Notes: generated by a model not told the origin, from the letters alone. A stretch of DNA of 64,000 nt from Hyaloraphidium curvatum (GCA_025558095.1 JAIVFI010000001.1:1543649-1607648); one strand, 5' to 3'; counted from the stretch's first letter, positions 1-10,747 are shown. Numbers and translations are program-made.

Positions 1-2156
1 GTCCCTCCGTGGCCAGATCCACGCAAACTCGGCGGTCCGGGCCAGCTCCTGCAGCACGGCCTTTCCGTGGCTCAAAAGACCGGTCGTGAGGAGGTTGTGG
101 AGGCGTGAATCCGCCTTTGCGGTTCCGGCGCGGGAGACGGCGGCGCCCCAGCCGTGCGCGCGGACTACAGCTTCCGCCGCGGCCCGGAACACGGGGCCCT
201 CTGTACCAGGCCACCCGATACGGGAGCCCCGGGTCAGCAAGGTGCGCTGTTCCGAAACATCCGAGGGAAAGAAGCGGGCGAGCGCCGGATCGGCGGCCAG
301 CACGGAGGCCATCCACGCCGAAAGGCGCCTCGGATCGTTGGAGAAACAGTAGAGGGCTTCCGCGGCATCCAGGGGCATCCCCGCGGCCGCGGCTGAAGCC
401 AGGCGCTGCGCCAGGATCTCCAGGACCGTGGTGTTGCGCTCCTTCCTGACCAGCTCGTGCAGCTTCTGGTGCGACACGGTCTCGGGAATCACCAGCGCCG
501 CCTCGGGCGGCAGCGCGGCCAGCAGCTCCTCGGCATCGGGGAGCACATCGGGGTCCAAAAGTTTCTCCCTGGCCAGCGTCGATCCGCCCGAACTCGCGAG
601 TGTCCTGCTGACGAGCTTCTCCACATGGCCGGCCAAGGCGAGCGCGGCGTCGCTCCGGATCTTGCCGCACAAGGTCACGCGGAGCTGCTCGTCCAGGTAA
701 TCCAGCTCCCCGTCGGCGGGCAGCGTGCGGCGGGCGCCCTCGGGGATCACCCTGCGGCGGCAGAAATCGGCAACGGCCTGGTCCGCGCCGACGAAATCCT
801 CGTCCACGTCGGGGAGCTCCTCCCAGTCCCCCGCACGGTACTCGAAGTCGTCCTCGTCAACGTGGAACCGCCGCATCACGTCGTCGCGCGCGTCGGCGAT
901 CACCTGCTTCCAATCTCCCCAGAGCGTGCGCTCGACCGACGAGGGTCCCTCGAGGTAGGCGCCAAGCCGAACGGAGCGGAGGATTTCCTCGGGCGCGGCT
1001 TCGGGGAAGCGAGCGAGGGCGAGACCGAAGAGCCGGGAGAGGGCGGGATCGGGCAGGGCTAGCGAGGGGAAGGCAGAGTCCCAGGCTCGTGCGGCCAGGG
1101 TATCGCGCTCCGACAGGGCGGGCAACTTCTCCTCCAGGTCCGCGCGACGCGCGGCCCACCATGCTGCCGGTTCCTCCAGCACGCCTTCGGGGTTCAAGTT
1201 GAGAGCCTGGGGGAAGCGTAGGCCCCACGGATTGGCGTCGGTGGCGAGGGAGGCGAGCACGCGTCCGGCGAGGCGGGCGGGGTCGATCCCGCGGTCCGTA
1301 GAGTCGATGACCGGATGGGTGCCGTCGAACGTGAGCGGGATGCCAATGGCCTTCGAGAGAGCGGGGAGATGCTCCGCGACGAGGGCGGTGGCACGGGCGC
1401 GGGTGGAGGCGATCTGGTGCGCAACAAGGCGGCGGAAGTTGGCGGGGCCGCCAAAGCTCATGTTCACGAAGCCGTCGAGCTCGCTTGCAGGCTGAGGGAA
1501 AACGGCGTCACCACACGGCTGCGAGTGGGGACAGCTCATCGAAATCCCACAACTACGTATCCGGAATCGTCAAAGAAGCCAATGGGCGACTCGCCGCTGT
1601 TCTCGCCGGACGTGGTCGTCACCAGCTCCGCGAGGACGCTGCTGCTGATCCCCGGCAGCTTCGCCAGGGCAACAACGTCGAGATCCGCGTCCCCCTGGAC
1701 GGCCAACGGGTCCGCGTGCTCGAGCAGGCCGACCTCCCCGTCCTCGGGCCATTCGTGGCCGCAGCGCCCGATGGTCGCGACGCACCTGATGCACAGACGC
1801 GCCTGGGTCCTGTCCTCGTGCTCCACGGTCCAGATCCGATCGCGCCGAACCAAGTCGCGGCACCTCGGGCAAACGGCTTTCCACACCCGTTTCACGTAGG
1901 CGGAAACAAAGGACGCGCTCGCCCGTTGCCCCGGCCCCCTTTCCCACCCCTCCTTGTCCGCCAATCGAGTCCAGTACGGCAGCATTTCGTAGGCATCCCA
2001 CAGGGCGCGGCACAACAGGCCGACACGGAAGGCGGCCGAGGTGCCCTGCGAATCGCAGACGAACTTGAGGACGCGCGTGCGGGTCTCCAGCGCGATGCCG
2101 TCGAGCGTCGGCCGGACGGCCGCGACGTCGTCTTCATCGATATTGATTTCCGTCAT
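1..2156 (-). CDS. F-box-like protein with CxxC pairs, 3' end beyond the window
   Basis: Reading starts at the ATG at 2156 (MTEINIDEDD). The first 206 residues have an F-box-like helical start (LDGIALETRTRVLKFV) and two Cys pairs, CPRC and CIRC, that could bind zinc. This frame stops at 1536. A second frame opens at an ATG at 1539 that overlaps the stop (ATGA) and stays open for 513 codons to base 1. Overlapping genes are unlikely here, so I read one gene joined by a 38-nt GT-AG intron at 1519-1556, which gives FFDDSGY|PCGDAVF. The alternative is two genes. The downstream part is rich in Ala, Leu and acidic helices and I do not recognise it. Coding strand and frame look sound; the junction is inferred. 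Confidence 0.5.
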
Positions 2157-2205
2157 GATGGGCGATGGGCCGAATGCAGCGGGACATGAGAGAGGTCGCG
2201 GTTGA

Positions 2206-2763
2206 GATGTTGAGACGTCCCAGAGCGAACTGGCGGCGCTTCTCAACTCCTGTGCCTCCGGCAGGATCTTCCATGCGCTGCTTTCGCGGCCCGCCTTCCA
2301 GCCCGAAACCATCGAAGTATCCGGCTCGGATCCCGACGGGACTGTCGCGGACCTCCCCGTGTTTCGGGATCTCTTCAGGCTGCCTTCGATCAAGCATCTG
2401 CACCTCAACGTGATCGAAGCCGCCAACCACCTCGCCGACGTCGCCCTCCCGCCGTCCCTGCAGACCCTCCGCATCCACAGGTTGTGGATCCACAACCTGG
2501 ACAGGCCGTGGAGCGTCGCCCGGTTCGTCGAGAAGCTCCGCAAGCTCCCCTCTCGCCCCAGTCTCGGCATCCACGAAGACTGGATGCTCCAATTTGTGAT
2601 CGAAGAGTACGGAGACTTGAAGACCACGCGGCGCATGTACAGGTGCATGGAGGTCCTTTGGACTTGCGGCATCGCGGACATGACCGTCGCTAGGTGGAAT
2701 GGGGGAAACGGGAGAACCAGTGCGGATGCGAGTGATGCGGATCGGAGGGTTGGATCTCGATGA
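2206..2763 (+). pseudogene. F-box/LRR-family fragment lacking its N-terminus
   Basis: An open frame without a usable start encodes leucine-rich segments (LFRLPSIKHLHLN, LPPSLQTLRIHRLW, ARFVEKLRKLPSRPSL). These align with the proteins at 9873-10475 and 15154-15968 (all have a FVEELRxLPTRxxL-like motif). An in-frame TGA at 2203-2205 cuts it off from the ATG at 2158. It is head-to-head with the F-box-like gene starting at 2156. It may be a relic, or its first exon may be unrecognised. Confidence 0.45.
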
Positions 2764-2891
2764 ACAGCCTCGTTGCGCCCACCTCGCACGGCGGCATCGC
2801 TGCTGCTGATTCGAGGCCTCCGATCGCGGCCCGGAAGCGGCGCCCGTGCTTCAATCAAGTTCAATTGCCGACCACGTTAGTGACATCGCAT

Positions 2892-4499
2892 TCACCTGAT
2901 CGGACAGAACGTCTCGACTGTCGCAAACACCCCCGCCGACCGCAATATGCTCCAGAGCCCCACTCCCAGCGTGAACAGGGTCGCCAGCAGCGTCCTCAGC
3001 ACCGAATACCCGACCGCGAACCCCAAGAACCGCGCCTTGTACCTCCCGACCTCGGCCTGCACCGCCAGCACCTTCTCGTGGTACCCCAGGTCCTCTCGTA
3101 TCCCGGGGGCCGCGCGCGGGGAGCGGGCGAGCAGCAGCCCGAGCTCGTCCCGCGCCTGGGCGTAGAGCAGCCCGACGGCGTCCACCTGCGCGTTGCTCAC
3201 GGCGAAGCTGGCCAGCTCGAAGGCCTGGTACGCCAGGCTGATGCCCAGCGCGCCGAGGGTCCACATGGTGATGCAGGAGCCGGTCGAGGCGGTGATGACG
3301 GAGCACAGGACGACGTTGCCCAGGGTTGACCACACGAAGAAGGCGAGGACGCCCTTGCCGTCGTCAAGGCGGTTCTGCCAGACCCGCATCAGGATCTGGT
3401 GCAGCCCTACGTGCTGCTCGTCCGCGTCCGGGCGAAGGGGATGGCCGCTTTCCAGAGAGCGCCTGGCGGTCTCGAGAAAGGACGAGAGCGAGAGGGACAC
3501 GGCCCTGTGGTGGCCCCGCAGGAGGAGCTCGAGCAGCCCGGGGTTCCAAAGCTGCAGCTGCATCATTGATCCAAAAAAGACGTAGAGCAGGCCGCAGACG
3601 ATCACGACGCAGGCGGGCAGCGCTGTCCACCACGTGGTCCAGGTGCGGCCGGCGAACGTCACCATCGGCGTCCAGAGCGAACCCAAGATCGTGACCAGCT
3701 GGGGCAGCCCGACGACAACCGTTCGTAGCAGTGCGTGCCACGCGGAGCGCGTGACGAGGCCGCCGGCGCAGCGGGGAAGGGGGCAAGGGCAGAGTTCGGG
3801 GCGGGATGGGTCGTGGTCGAGGAGCCTGACCATCCCCTGGGGCGGTATGCACCCGCTCTCGGCATTTTGCGAGAGCGTTTGGAGGTTTGCACACGAAAGC
3901 TGTGGCTCCCGAGCGGTATTGCTTGCTGGCTTTCCCCGCTCATCCGGGCATTCCTGCACGCCGCCTCCCAGGCGGCCGTTCCCCACCAGCTCGAGCCACC
4001 TGACAATGACGGCCCACGGCACACTGTTGAGCCCATCGTCCGGTCGCGCCCGGCCCATGGTGTACCAATACCTCGATATGGCCTTGGTGGCGACAAAGAA
4101 GAGCGCCGAGCATGTCCAGTTCCACAGAACGGCGGCGGTGCCCGCCACAAGCTGGCTGTGCCCAAACTGCCCGTCGTTGAACAGGAACACCGCGGTGCAG
4201 AGTGGAACCAGGGCGAGGACCGCGGCGGCGCTCAGGGCGTCGTTATGTACGGTGTGTGGTCCCAGCGAGAGGGACACCCGTGCTACCGTCCTCGTCGCGG
4301 GGAACGGTATGAGCGCGTCCAGCAGCCTCTTTGGCGTCACGGCATATGCTTTGCGAAAGTCTGCGGCCGTATCCGCGGGCCCCGGGGCGCCGGAGAGCGA
4401 GGGGGGGATGCGCGGCCAGGAGGGGAAGAGGAACGTTAATTCCTGCGGCGTGAAGCCGACGGGGCGCGGAGGCGCGTCTGGCACAGAGTCTGAGGCCAT
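2892..4499 (-). CDS. Multi-span membrane protein, local family copy 1
   Basis: A complete 535-residue protein of a family I do not recognise. Hydrophobic stretches near residues 88-107, 115-138, 258-276, 290-313, 383-403, 407-432 and 497-518 suggest about seven membrane spans. Conserved features across the local copies are a FTPQE start, a CPCPLPRC motif near residue 237, a long middle segment with LWNPGLLELLLRGHHRA, and an invariant C-terminus FATVETFCPIR. Part of residues 181-214 lies where copy 2 seems to have an intron; a GTGCAG...GAG segment of 102 nt here is a multiple of three, so it may be an in-frame intron. It is divergently paired with copy 2. The molecular role is unknown; the membrane location is inferred. 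Confidence 0.75.
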   Translation of the reverse strand: MASDSVPDAPPRPVGFTPQELTFLFPSWPRIPPSLSGAPGPADTAADFRKAYAVTPKRLLDALIPFPATRTVARVSLSLGPHTVHNDALSAAAVLALVPLCTAVFLFNDGQFGHSQLVAGTAAVLWNWTCSALFFVATKAISRYWYTMGRARPDDGLNSVPWAVIVRWLELVGNGRLGGGVQECPDERGKPASNTAREPQLSCANLQTLSQNAESGCIPPQGMVRLLDHDPSRPELCPCPLPRCAGGLVTRSAWHALLRTVVVGLPQLVTILGSLWTPMVTFAGRTWTTWWTALPACVVIVCGLLYVFFGSMMQLQLWNPGLLELLLRGHHRAVSLSLSSFLETARRSLESGHPLRPDADEQHVGLHQILMRVWQNRLDDGKGVLAFFVWSTLGNVVLCSVITASTGSCITMWTLGALGISLAYQAFELASFAVSNAQVDAVGLLYAQARDELGLLLARSPRAAPGIREDLGYHEKVLAVQAEVGRYKARFLGFAVGYSVLRTLLATLFTLGVGLWSILRSAGVFATVETFCPIR

Positions 4500-4940
4500 G
4501 AGAGCGGTTCTCGAGGTCGGAATAAGGATGCAACGTCCGCGGTTGAGGTGGTGTTGACTAGAGGTGGCTCGTCAAACGTCCGCGTCCCCGGCTCCCAAGG
4601 CTTCGGATCGGGCCTGTCGATAACTTCGAGCATTGCTCTCGAGTGCTACGCCATCAATTGCTACGATTCAGGTCGCGAGCAACCGACGAGCGGTGTTTTG
4701 TCCCTCCTGGCGCGCTTGACTGGTTCCTCTGCGTAGTATCTTTGTCCTTCCTTAGGTTAAACTTGCTTTCTCATACCTACTTTCGAATGACTGTGTACTG
4801 GAGGCTTGCGGCGTCTTTCCAGTTGATGGAGCGGGGCGTTCCGGTGCACAGTGCCGAAGCATGGAACATTCCGGGCGGGGAACAAATCCTCAACGACCTC
4901 ATCTCTTCTCACCACCGTGCCGACCTCCGAAACCGTTTAC
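4500..4940. promoter_or_regulatory. Shared divergent promoter region of membrane-family copies 1 and 2
   Basis: The 441 bp separate two head-to-head paralogues. Just before both ATGs lies the same element, CCGACCTC followed by AACCG (copy 2 reads CCGACCTCCGAAACCG). Copy 3 at 8251 keeps a similar GAAACCGTTT before its ATG. The centre is AT-richer than the rest of the window. No other motif is recognisable. Confidence 0.35.
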
Positions 4941-6543
4941 ATGGCGTCGGAATCCTTATCGGACGCGCCTCCGTGCTCCGCGGGCTTCACTCTCCAGGAA
5001 TGGGCCTTCCTCTTCCCATCCTGGCCCGTCATTCCCCCCTCCCTCTCCGGCGTCCCGGGGCCCTCGGATCCGGCGGCAGACTACCGGAAGTCGTACCCCG
5101 TGACACCACAGACGCTGCTGGACGCGCTGAAACCGTTCCCCGTGACGAGGGCGGTCGCTCGGCTCTCGCTCTCGCTGGGCCACCACGTTACAAAGAGCGA
5201 CCTCGTGAACATCGCCCTGCTTCTCTCCATGGTGCCAATCTGCACCGCGGCGTTCCTTTTTGACGAAGGACAGTTCGGCCGCACCCAGCTTGTGGCGGGC
5301 ACCGCTGCGCTGTTTTGGAACGCGAGCTTCGTTGTCCTCTTCCACGTCGCCGTAAAGGCCATCTCGCGGTACTTATTCACCATGGGGCGTGTGCAAACGG
5401 ACGAGGCACTCAATGGGCTGCCTTGGGCCGTCGTGGTCAGGTGGCTCGAACTGGCCGGGAGCGCCCCGGAAAGTGCCCCGGATCGGTGCAGCGTGGAATC
5501 AACAGGGGCTGGCAGCACCGCCCGTGCGACGCACCAGTCATCCGCGTACCTCCGCACGCTCTCACATCGCGCTGAAGGCCGCGGCAAACCCCCCCGGCGG
5601 GCGGGACAGGCTCCTCGCGCACGATCCCGCCTGGCCCGACCTCTGCCCCTGCCCGCTCCCCCGCTGCGCCGGCGGCTTCGTCGCCGGCGCGTCGCGGCAC
5701 GCGCTGCTCCGCATGATCGTCGTCGCGCTGGCGCACTTTGTCGTGTACCTCGGCTGGCTCTGGACGACAGCGGTCACGTTCGCGCCGCGGAGCTGGAGCA
5801 CCTGGTGGACGGCGATAGCGGCCTGCGCCGCGATCGCGTGCAGCATCCTGTACGTCCTCCTCGGATCGCTGTTCCAGGTGCAATTATGGAACCCTGGCCT
5901 GCTCGAGCTCCTGCTGCGGGGCCACCACCGGGCCGTCTCGTTGTCTCTCTCGTCCTTCCTGGAGGCCGCCCGGTATTCCCTCGAAACGGGGCGGTCGCTC
6001 CCGGACGACGCGGACGGGCTGCATGTCGCGCTGCACCAGATCCTGACGCAGGTGTGGCAGAAGCGCCTCGACGACGGCAAGGGCGTCCTGGCCCTCTTCG
6101 TATGGTCGACCCTCGGCAACGTCGTCGTCTGCTCCACTATTACCGCCTCGACCGGCTCCTGCATCACCATGTGGACCCTCGGCGTGGTCGGGATCAGCCT
6201 GACCTACATCGCGTTCGAACTCTCGAACTTCGCGGTGAGCAACGCGCAGGTGGACGCCGTCGGGCTGCTGTACGCCCAGGCGCGGGACGAGCTCGGCCTG
6301 CTCCTCGCCCGCTCGCCCCGCACGGCTCCGGGGATCCGGGAGGACCTGGGGTACCACGAGAAGGTGCTGGCTGCGCAGGCGGAAGTGGGGAGATACAAGG
6401 CACGGTTCTGCGGGTTCGCAGTGGGATACTCGGTGCTGAGGACGTTGCTGGCGACGCTGTTCACGCTGGCGGTGGGCCTGTGGAGCGTACTGCGGTCGGC
6501 GGGGGTGTTTGCAACCGTCGAGACGTTCTGTCCGATCAGGTGA
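4941..6543 (+). CDS. Multi-span membrane protein, local family copy 2
   Basis: Starts at ATG 4941 (MASESLSDAPP) and ends FATVETFCPIR like copy 1, with the same spans and motifs (CPCPLPRC, LWNPGLLELLLRGHH). The first part is open in one frame to about 5570. The rest (from about 5575, KAAANPPGGRDRLL) is in another frame. An intron fits: donor GTGGAA near 5494, acceptor CTGAAG near 5578, 85 nt, correct phase. A frameshift is the alternative. The same frame as the 5' exon runs on without a stop far past this gene, but that is a chance shadow. Function unknown. Confidence 0.65.
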
Positions 6544-6689
6544 ATCATTGTCGCTCCAAGGTTGGAAATGAATGTCCGCTTGTTGTCTCTAGGGTGCCTG
6601 TTGCCGTTGCTGGACGAGACACATCGGCCAATTCCGCCGCCCTTTCGCCGCCCCGTACGAAACCTCCTCCTCCCGTCCGAGAGACCGCC

Positions 6690-7185
6690 ATGTCCGCCGT
6701 CCGCGCCTCGCCGTACCTCCTCTTCGCCGACGGCTGCGAGGCCGCACTCTCCTCCTACGCGGCGCACGGGCTCGGCCGCGTGACGTCGCTCGTCCGCCAC
6801 GGCGAGGGCGGCCTGCCCCTGCCGAACCCCGCAATGCGCGGCAAGGTCGCGCACGCGCTGTTCGAGGGCCCCGGAATCATGCTGTTTGCGTCGGACAACG
6901 ACGACGCGGAGCCGATGCGCGGCCACGCGATGTTGCTGGAATTCGGGGACGCGGGGAGGGCGCGGGCGGTGTTCGACGGGCTGGCAGAGGGGGGGCGGGT
7001 GACGACGGCGTTTGAAAAGCAGCCGTGGGGGGATCTATACGGCAAGCTGGTGGACGCGTTCGGGGTGCAGTGGATGGTGAAGTGCGGTGCGCCCCCTGAG
7101 GTGCGTCCGGGAGGGCGTCGGAGGGCGAGCATTTCGCTGAAGAAGTTCGATCCCGCTGCAGGTGCAGCTGACCGGAGCGATCTGA
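6690..7185 (+). CDS. VOC-superfamily (PhnB/glyoxalase-like) protein
   Basis: Exons 6690-7100 and 7162-7185 give 144 residues, a normal length for PhnB-like single-domain VOC proteins. It shows the family pattern: a beta-strand start with SPYLLFADGCEAAL, HALFEGPGIMLFASD in the middle, and the ending WGDLYGKLVDAFGVQWMVK. The 61-nt intron (donor GTGCGT, acceptor CTGCAG) is inferred because the first frame otherwise has no stop until about 8010; it gives the end VQLTGAI. The metal ligands and substrate cannot be assigned. Probably cytosolic, as no signal peptide is seen. Confidence 0.6.
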
Positions 7186-7298
7186 CAACCACGGAAAAGG
7201 TCGTCGCTGGTTCCAAAAGCTCGATTCGCCGAAGACAGCGGGCTTCCTGTACGACCATTCCCGCCCACCCTTGTCGGTTCCGTCGCCGCCCGCCCCTG

Positions 7299-7985
7299 TC
7301 AGTCCAAATCGCCTCCAAACATGGCCGCCAGCACCGCGCCGTAGTCGGCAAACCCGTTGGGGATAACGTACACGGGCAGCGGGGCCAGCTGCGCGTCCAT
7401 CACATTGGCCGCGGCCCACCACACCTCCAGGTACCGCGTCACCCCGTCCAGCGTCGTCTCGGGCATGTCGTCCAGGAACCCCAGGATCGACACGGTGATG
7501 GGCTGCTCCTGGTTGGTGCCCTCGCCGTTTGTCACCTGCGCGACCGCGACGGCGCGCTGGGACGGCGCCCAGGCGGCGTAGTTGGCCGCGCCCGGGGTCT
7601 GGAACGAGAGCAGCCACGGCTCGAGGTCGGAGCACCACTTTGCGTCCACGCAGTCCCCGTCGAGGCAGCACCCCGCGCAGCTTTCGGGGGCGCACTGCGG
7701 GCACCCCTCGGCACTGCACTCGCCCATGGTCTCGCCAGGGGGGACTATGCAGCAGCCCGCCTTGCACAGCGGCAGCCCCGCTCCGCAAGGTTCGCCGTCG
7801 GGCGGCGGCGGCGGCGAGGGCGGCGCGCAGAAGAAGGGGTCGGCGCACACGCCCTCGGCGATGCAGCCCGTCGTGCAGGGTGCGCAGCTGCCGGTGGCGC
7901 AGACGGTGACGGTGCACTGCGCGTGCGCCGCGGGGAGCAGGCAAAACACGGAGAGCAGCGCGGCGAGGAGGGCAGCGGTCCGCAT
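7299..7985 (-). CDS. Secreted cysteine-rich protein of unknown function
   Basis: The ATG at 7985 gives a clear signal peptide (MRTAALLAALLSVFCLLPAAHA) followed by a Cys-dense region of about 110 residues with CC pairs and a short proline run (SPPPPPDGEP). The C-terminal half is Cys-poor (SILGFLDDMPETTLDG and ending AAMFGGDLD) and probably a small globular domain. An upstream in-frame Met at 8066 would bury the signal peptide, so I prefer 7985. It is 228 residues and has no recognised family. It converges on the VOC gene. Confidence 0.6.
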   Translation of the reverse strand: MRTAALLAALLSVFCLLPAAHAQCTVTVCATGSCAPCTTGCIAEGVCADPFFCAPPSPPPPPDGEPCGAGLPLCKAGCCIVPPGETMGECSAEGCPQCAPESCAGCCLDGDCVDAKWCSDLEPWLLSFQTPGAANYAAWAPSQRAVAVAQVTNGEGTNQEQPITVSILGFLDDMPETTLDGVTRYLEVWWAAANVMDAQLAPLPVYVIPNGFADYGAVLAAMFGGDLD

Positions 7986-8250
7986 CGCGTCGGAAGCAGG
8001 CGATGTAGGTAGTGGCCGCAGCACCCGCGATCGCTCCCCGTCCCCCTTTCCCCGGCATCGCAACAAGAGACGAGATCAAAATCACTTGATTGAATCTGAT
8101 TCCCCCTTCGATCTTCCGAGTTGACTAGAGAGCTGCCTCCGGCGCGCAAGGACCAGCGCCAAGCCCGCAGGAGAGCGAGATCATCAACAACCTCCTCAAC
8201 AACCAACTTGCGGGCCCTCACACTTCGATTCCGCCTTTGAAACCGTTTCG

Positions 8251-9565
8251 ATGGCGTCAGAATCCTTATTGGACGCACCCCCGCGCGGCGCCGGCTTCAC
8301 GCCGCAGGAATGGGCGCCGGCTTCACGCCGCAGGAATGGGCCTTCCTGTTCCCCTCCTGGCCCCGGATGTCTCCTTCCCTCTCCGGCCTTCCGGGGCCGG
8401 CGGACTCCGCCGCAGACTTCCGCAAAACACATGCTGTGACGCCCAAAACGCTGTTAGACTCGCTCGCCCCTTTCCCCGTGACGAGGACGTTCGCTCGGCT
8501 TTCCCTCTCGCTGGGGCCGCACAGCGCGAACAGCGACGTCCTGAGCGCCGGCCTGGTCGTCGGCCTAGTTCCGCTCTGCACCGCGGTGTTTCTGCTTAAC
8601 GACGGGCAGTTTGGTCGCGCCCAGCTCGCAGCGGGCACCGCCGCGGTGTTGTTGAACTGGACCTGCGCCGGGCTCTTCTTCGTCGCGAGCAAGGCCATAT
8701 CGCGATCCTGGTTCACAATGGGCCGCGTGCAGACGGACGACGGTCTGAACGGGGTGCCGTGAGCCGTTGCGGCCAGGTGGCTCGAGCTGGTCGGGAGCGG
8801 GCCCCCGGGAAGCGTGCTAGACCGACAGGACGAGGGAGGGAACGCAACAAGCACTGCAGCCCGAGAGACGCACCTTCGTCCTTTTTGGATCTATGCTTCA
8901 TCTGCAGCTTTGGAACCCCGGTCTGCTCGAGCTCCTCCTGCGGGGCCACCACAGGGCCGTGTCCCTCTCGCTCTCGTCCTTTCTCGAGACCGCCAGGCGC
9001 TCTCTGGAAAGCGGCCATCCCCTTCGCCCGGACGCGGACGCGCAGCACGTAGCGCTGCACCAGATCCTGATTCAGGTCTGGCAAAACCGCCTGGACAACG
9101 GCAAGGGCGTCCTGGCCCTCTTCATGTGGTCCACCTAAGCTACGTTGTCCTGTGCTCCGTCATCACCGCCTCGACCGGCTCCTGCATCACCATGTGGACC
9201 CTGAGCTCACTGGCCACCAGCCTGGCGTACCAGGCCTTCGAGCTGGCCAGCTTCGCCGTGAGCAACGCGCAGGTGGATGCCGTTGGCCTGCTCTACGCCC
9301 AGGCGCGGGACGAACTGGGCCTGCTCCTCGCCCGCTCACCCCGTGCAGCGCCGGGTATCAGGGAAGACCTGGGGTACCACGAGAAGGTGCTGGCGGCGCA
9401 GGCCGATGTGGGCAGGTACAAGGCGCGGTTTCTTGTGTTCCCTGTGGGGTATTGGTGCTGAGGACGCTGCTGGCGACGCTGTTCACGCTGGGGGTCGGGC
9501 TGCGGAGCATACTGCGGTCGGCTGGGGTGTTTGCGACGGTGGAGACGTTCTGTCCGACGAGATAA
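8251..9565 (+). pseudogene. Membrane-family copy 3, inactivated
   Basis: Begins like copy 2 (MASESLLDAPP) and ends VETFCPTR, but is broken in at least five ways. A 26-bp tandem duplication at 8288-8339 shifts the frame. TGG has become TGA at 8760-8762 (GVP-stop-AV). About 300 bp including the CPCPLPRC region is missing near 8880. The frame changes near 9137 after a TAA. One base is missing near 9456 (GGTATTGGTGC against GGATACTCGGTGC in copy 2). Identity to copy 1 remains high elsewhere, so inactivation looks recent relative to the duplication. Confidence 0.85.
8288..8339. repeat. 26-bp direct tandem duplication in membrane-family copy 3
   Basis: Two perfect 26-bp units, 8288-8313 and 8314-8339, both beginning GCGCCGGCTTCACGCC. 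Copies 1 and 2 have one unit. Because 26 is not a multiple of three, the duplication alone shifts the reading frame. Confidence 0.9.
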
Positions 9566-9622
9566 GTGTGGAATCGATTCGTGGGATCGATCTCCTTCGC
9601 AGGAAGGAAGTTGGCCTAGAGG

Positions 9623-9800
9623 TCACTCCGCATCCATGTCCCCTACGCCGACCGCCGCCGCGCCTGCGCTCTCGTCGTCCCCGTCGCCCATGTTCTCCCT
9701 CCCCCATTCCAAGTACTCGGCGCCCGATGCGCGGAGCACAGGAGAGTCGGAGACGATCAGAGATCTGATCAGAGGCCGATGCGGCTCCCGGCGTTCGTTT
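9623..9800 (-). pseudogene. Possible C-terminal relic of an F-box/LRR gene
   Basis: A short reading frame contains SDSPVLRASGAEYLEWG and an acidic end. It resembles the CLKVLRASGVAELRLG stretch of the neighbouring gene at 9873-10475. There is no start and the match is short, so this is tentative. Confidence 0.25.
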
Positions 9801-9872
9801 CCTTCGTGCGGCACGATGATGGCATTAGCTTTCAATCGCTCGACCCGACAGTGTTGATTCCACTTGGCAACC

Positions 9873-10475
9873 CTATTCGTCCCGATCATGCCCTTCCTGG
9901 TCTCCTTCCACAGTCAGCTCGACTTCAACATCCACCACATCAGCCTCGTCGCCATTATCTTCTTCGCCGTTCCAGCCAATCTCCTTTGCTTCCGCATCAG
10001 TGATGACGGATTGCTCCATCTTCCCGAGCCTCAGCTCCGCCACGCCGGAAGCCCGGAGCACTTTCAGGCACTGGCGCATCCGGAGTGGGTCACCGAACAT
10101 ATTCTCCCGCAGGAACAAGGTCAATCCCTCCTTGAAAGTCAGAATCGGACGCGTGGGAAGCATGCGCAGCTCCTCGACGAACCGCGCCATGCCCTCGGGT
10201 TTGTCGTGTGCTTCGATCCAGAAGGCGTCGATGCGCAGAGTTTCCAACGTCGGCGGCAGCCTTATCTCGCCCAATCGAGAGGCAGGATTGATTTTGTTCA
10301 GGCGGAGGTGCTTGACAGAACCAATGCTGGCCAGGTCCTCGAACGAAGTCAGGTCGGCACCGTGGATGTCTCCTTCGGGACCTCCCGACGCATCGACCGA
10401 CTCGGGCCGAAACGCCGGGAGTGCCGAAAGCGCACTGAAGAGGTCCCAGTCCAGGACCGTGTAGCGCTTCCACAT
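9873..10475 (-). CDS. LRR-like protein of the local F-box/LRR family, F-box missing
   Basis: 200 residues from the ATG at 10475. It carries leucine-rich segments (LASIGSVKHLRLN, LPPTLETLRIDAFW), the family motif MARFVEELRMLPTRPIL, and an acidic tail (EEDNGDEADVVDVEVE). Paralogues at 2206-2763 and 15154-15968 align over the same segment. No F-box is found upstream, so the gene is either 5'-truncated or a short member. F-box/LRR proteins usually recruit substrates to SCF ubiquitin ligases; without the F-box this one could not do so in the usual way. Confidence 0.5.
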   Translation of the reverse strand: MWKRYTVLDWDLFSALSALPAFRPESVDASGGPEGDIHGADLTSFEDLASIGSVKHLRLNKINPASRLGEIRLPPTLETLRIDAFWIEAHDKPEGMARFVEELRMLPTRPILTFKEGLTLFLRENMFGDPLRMRQCLKVLRASGVAELRLGKMEQSVITDAEAKEIGWNGEEDNGDEADVVDVEVELTVEGDQEGHDRDE

Positions 10476-10581
10476 GGAAGGTCCGATGCCGCCGCGGCGC
10501 CCCGGTCCGGACTCCGGTTGTGAGTGCGTTTTTCCTCATCTGGACACATGCGCTTTGGCGCAATAACCTAGTTGCATCGAA

Positions 10582-10633
10582 TTCCTCATGTAGTACGATT
10601 CCGGCAGTTCCTCATGTAGTACGACGCCGGCGG
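10582..10633. repeat. 26-bp imperfect tandem repeat
   Basis: Two copies of TTCCTCATGTAGTACGA followed by a slightly different 9-base end, at 10582-10607 and 10608-10633. It sits in the short gap upstream of the LRR gene at 10475. Confidence 0.8.
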
Positions 10634-10747
10634 ATAGACCAGACCAGATCACACAGATCCGAGGATCGACCGCCTCAAGCCCGGCATCATCATCGCGCAC
10701 CGACGCAGCTCGTGATTAACCCTCATCATCAGCGTCATGGACGGCCC

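Noticed and set aside
1536-1539. ATGA overlap as a bacterial-style operon junction
   Set aside because: All surrounding genes have spliceosomal introns; a short intron joining the two frames is more likely.
4851-8012. A 1053-codon plus-strand open frame
   Set aside because: It is the first exon frame of membrane-family copy 2 running by chance through the rest of that gene, the VOC gene and antisense to the Cys-rich gene. The paralogues show that the real frame changes near 5.5 kb.
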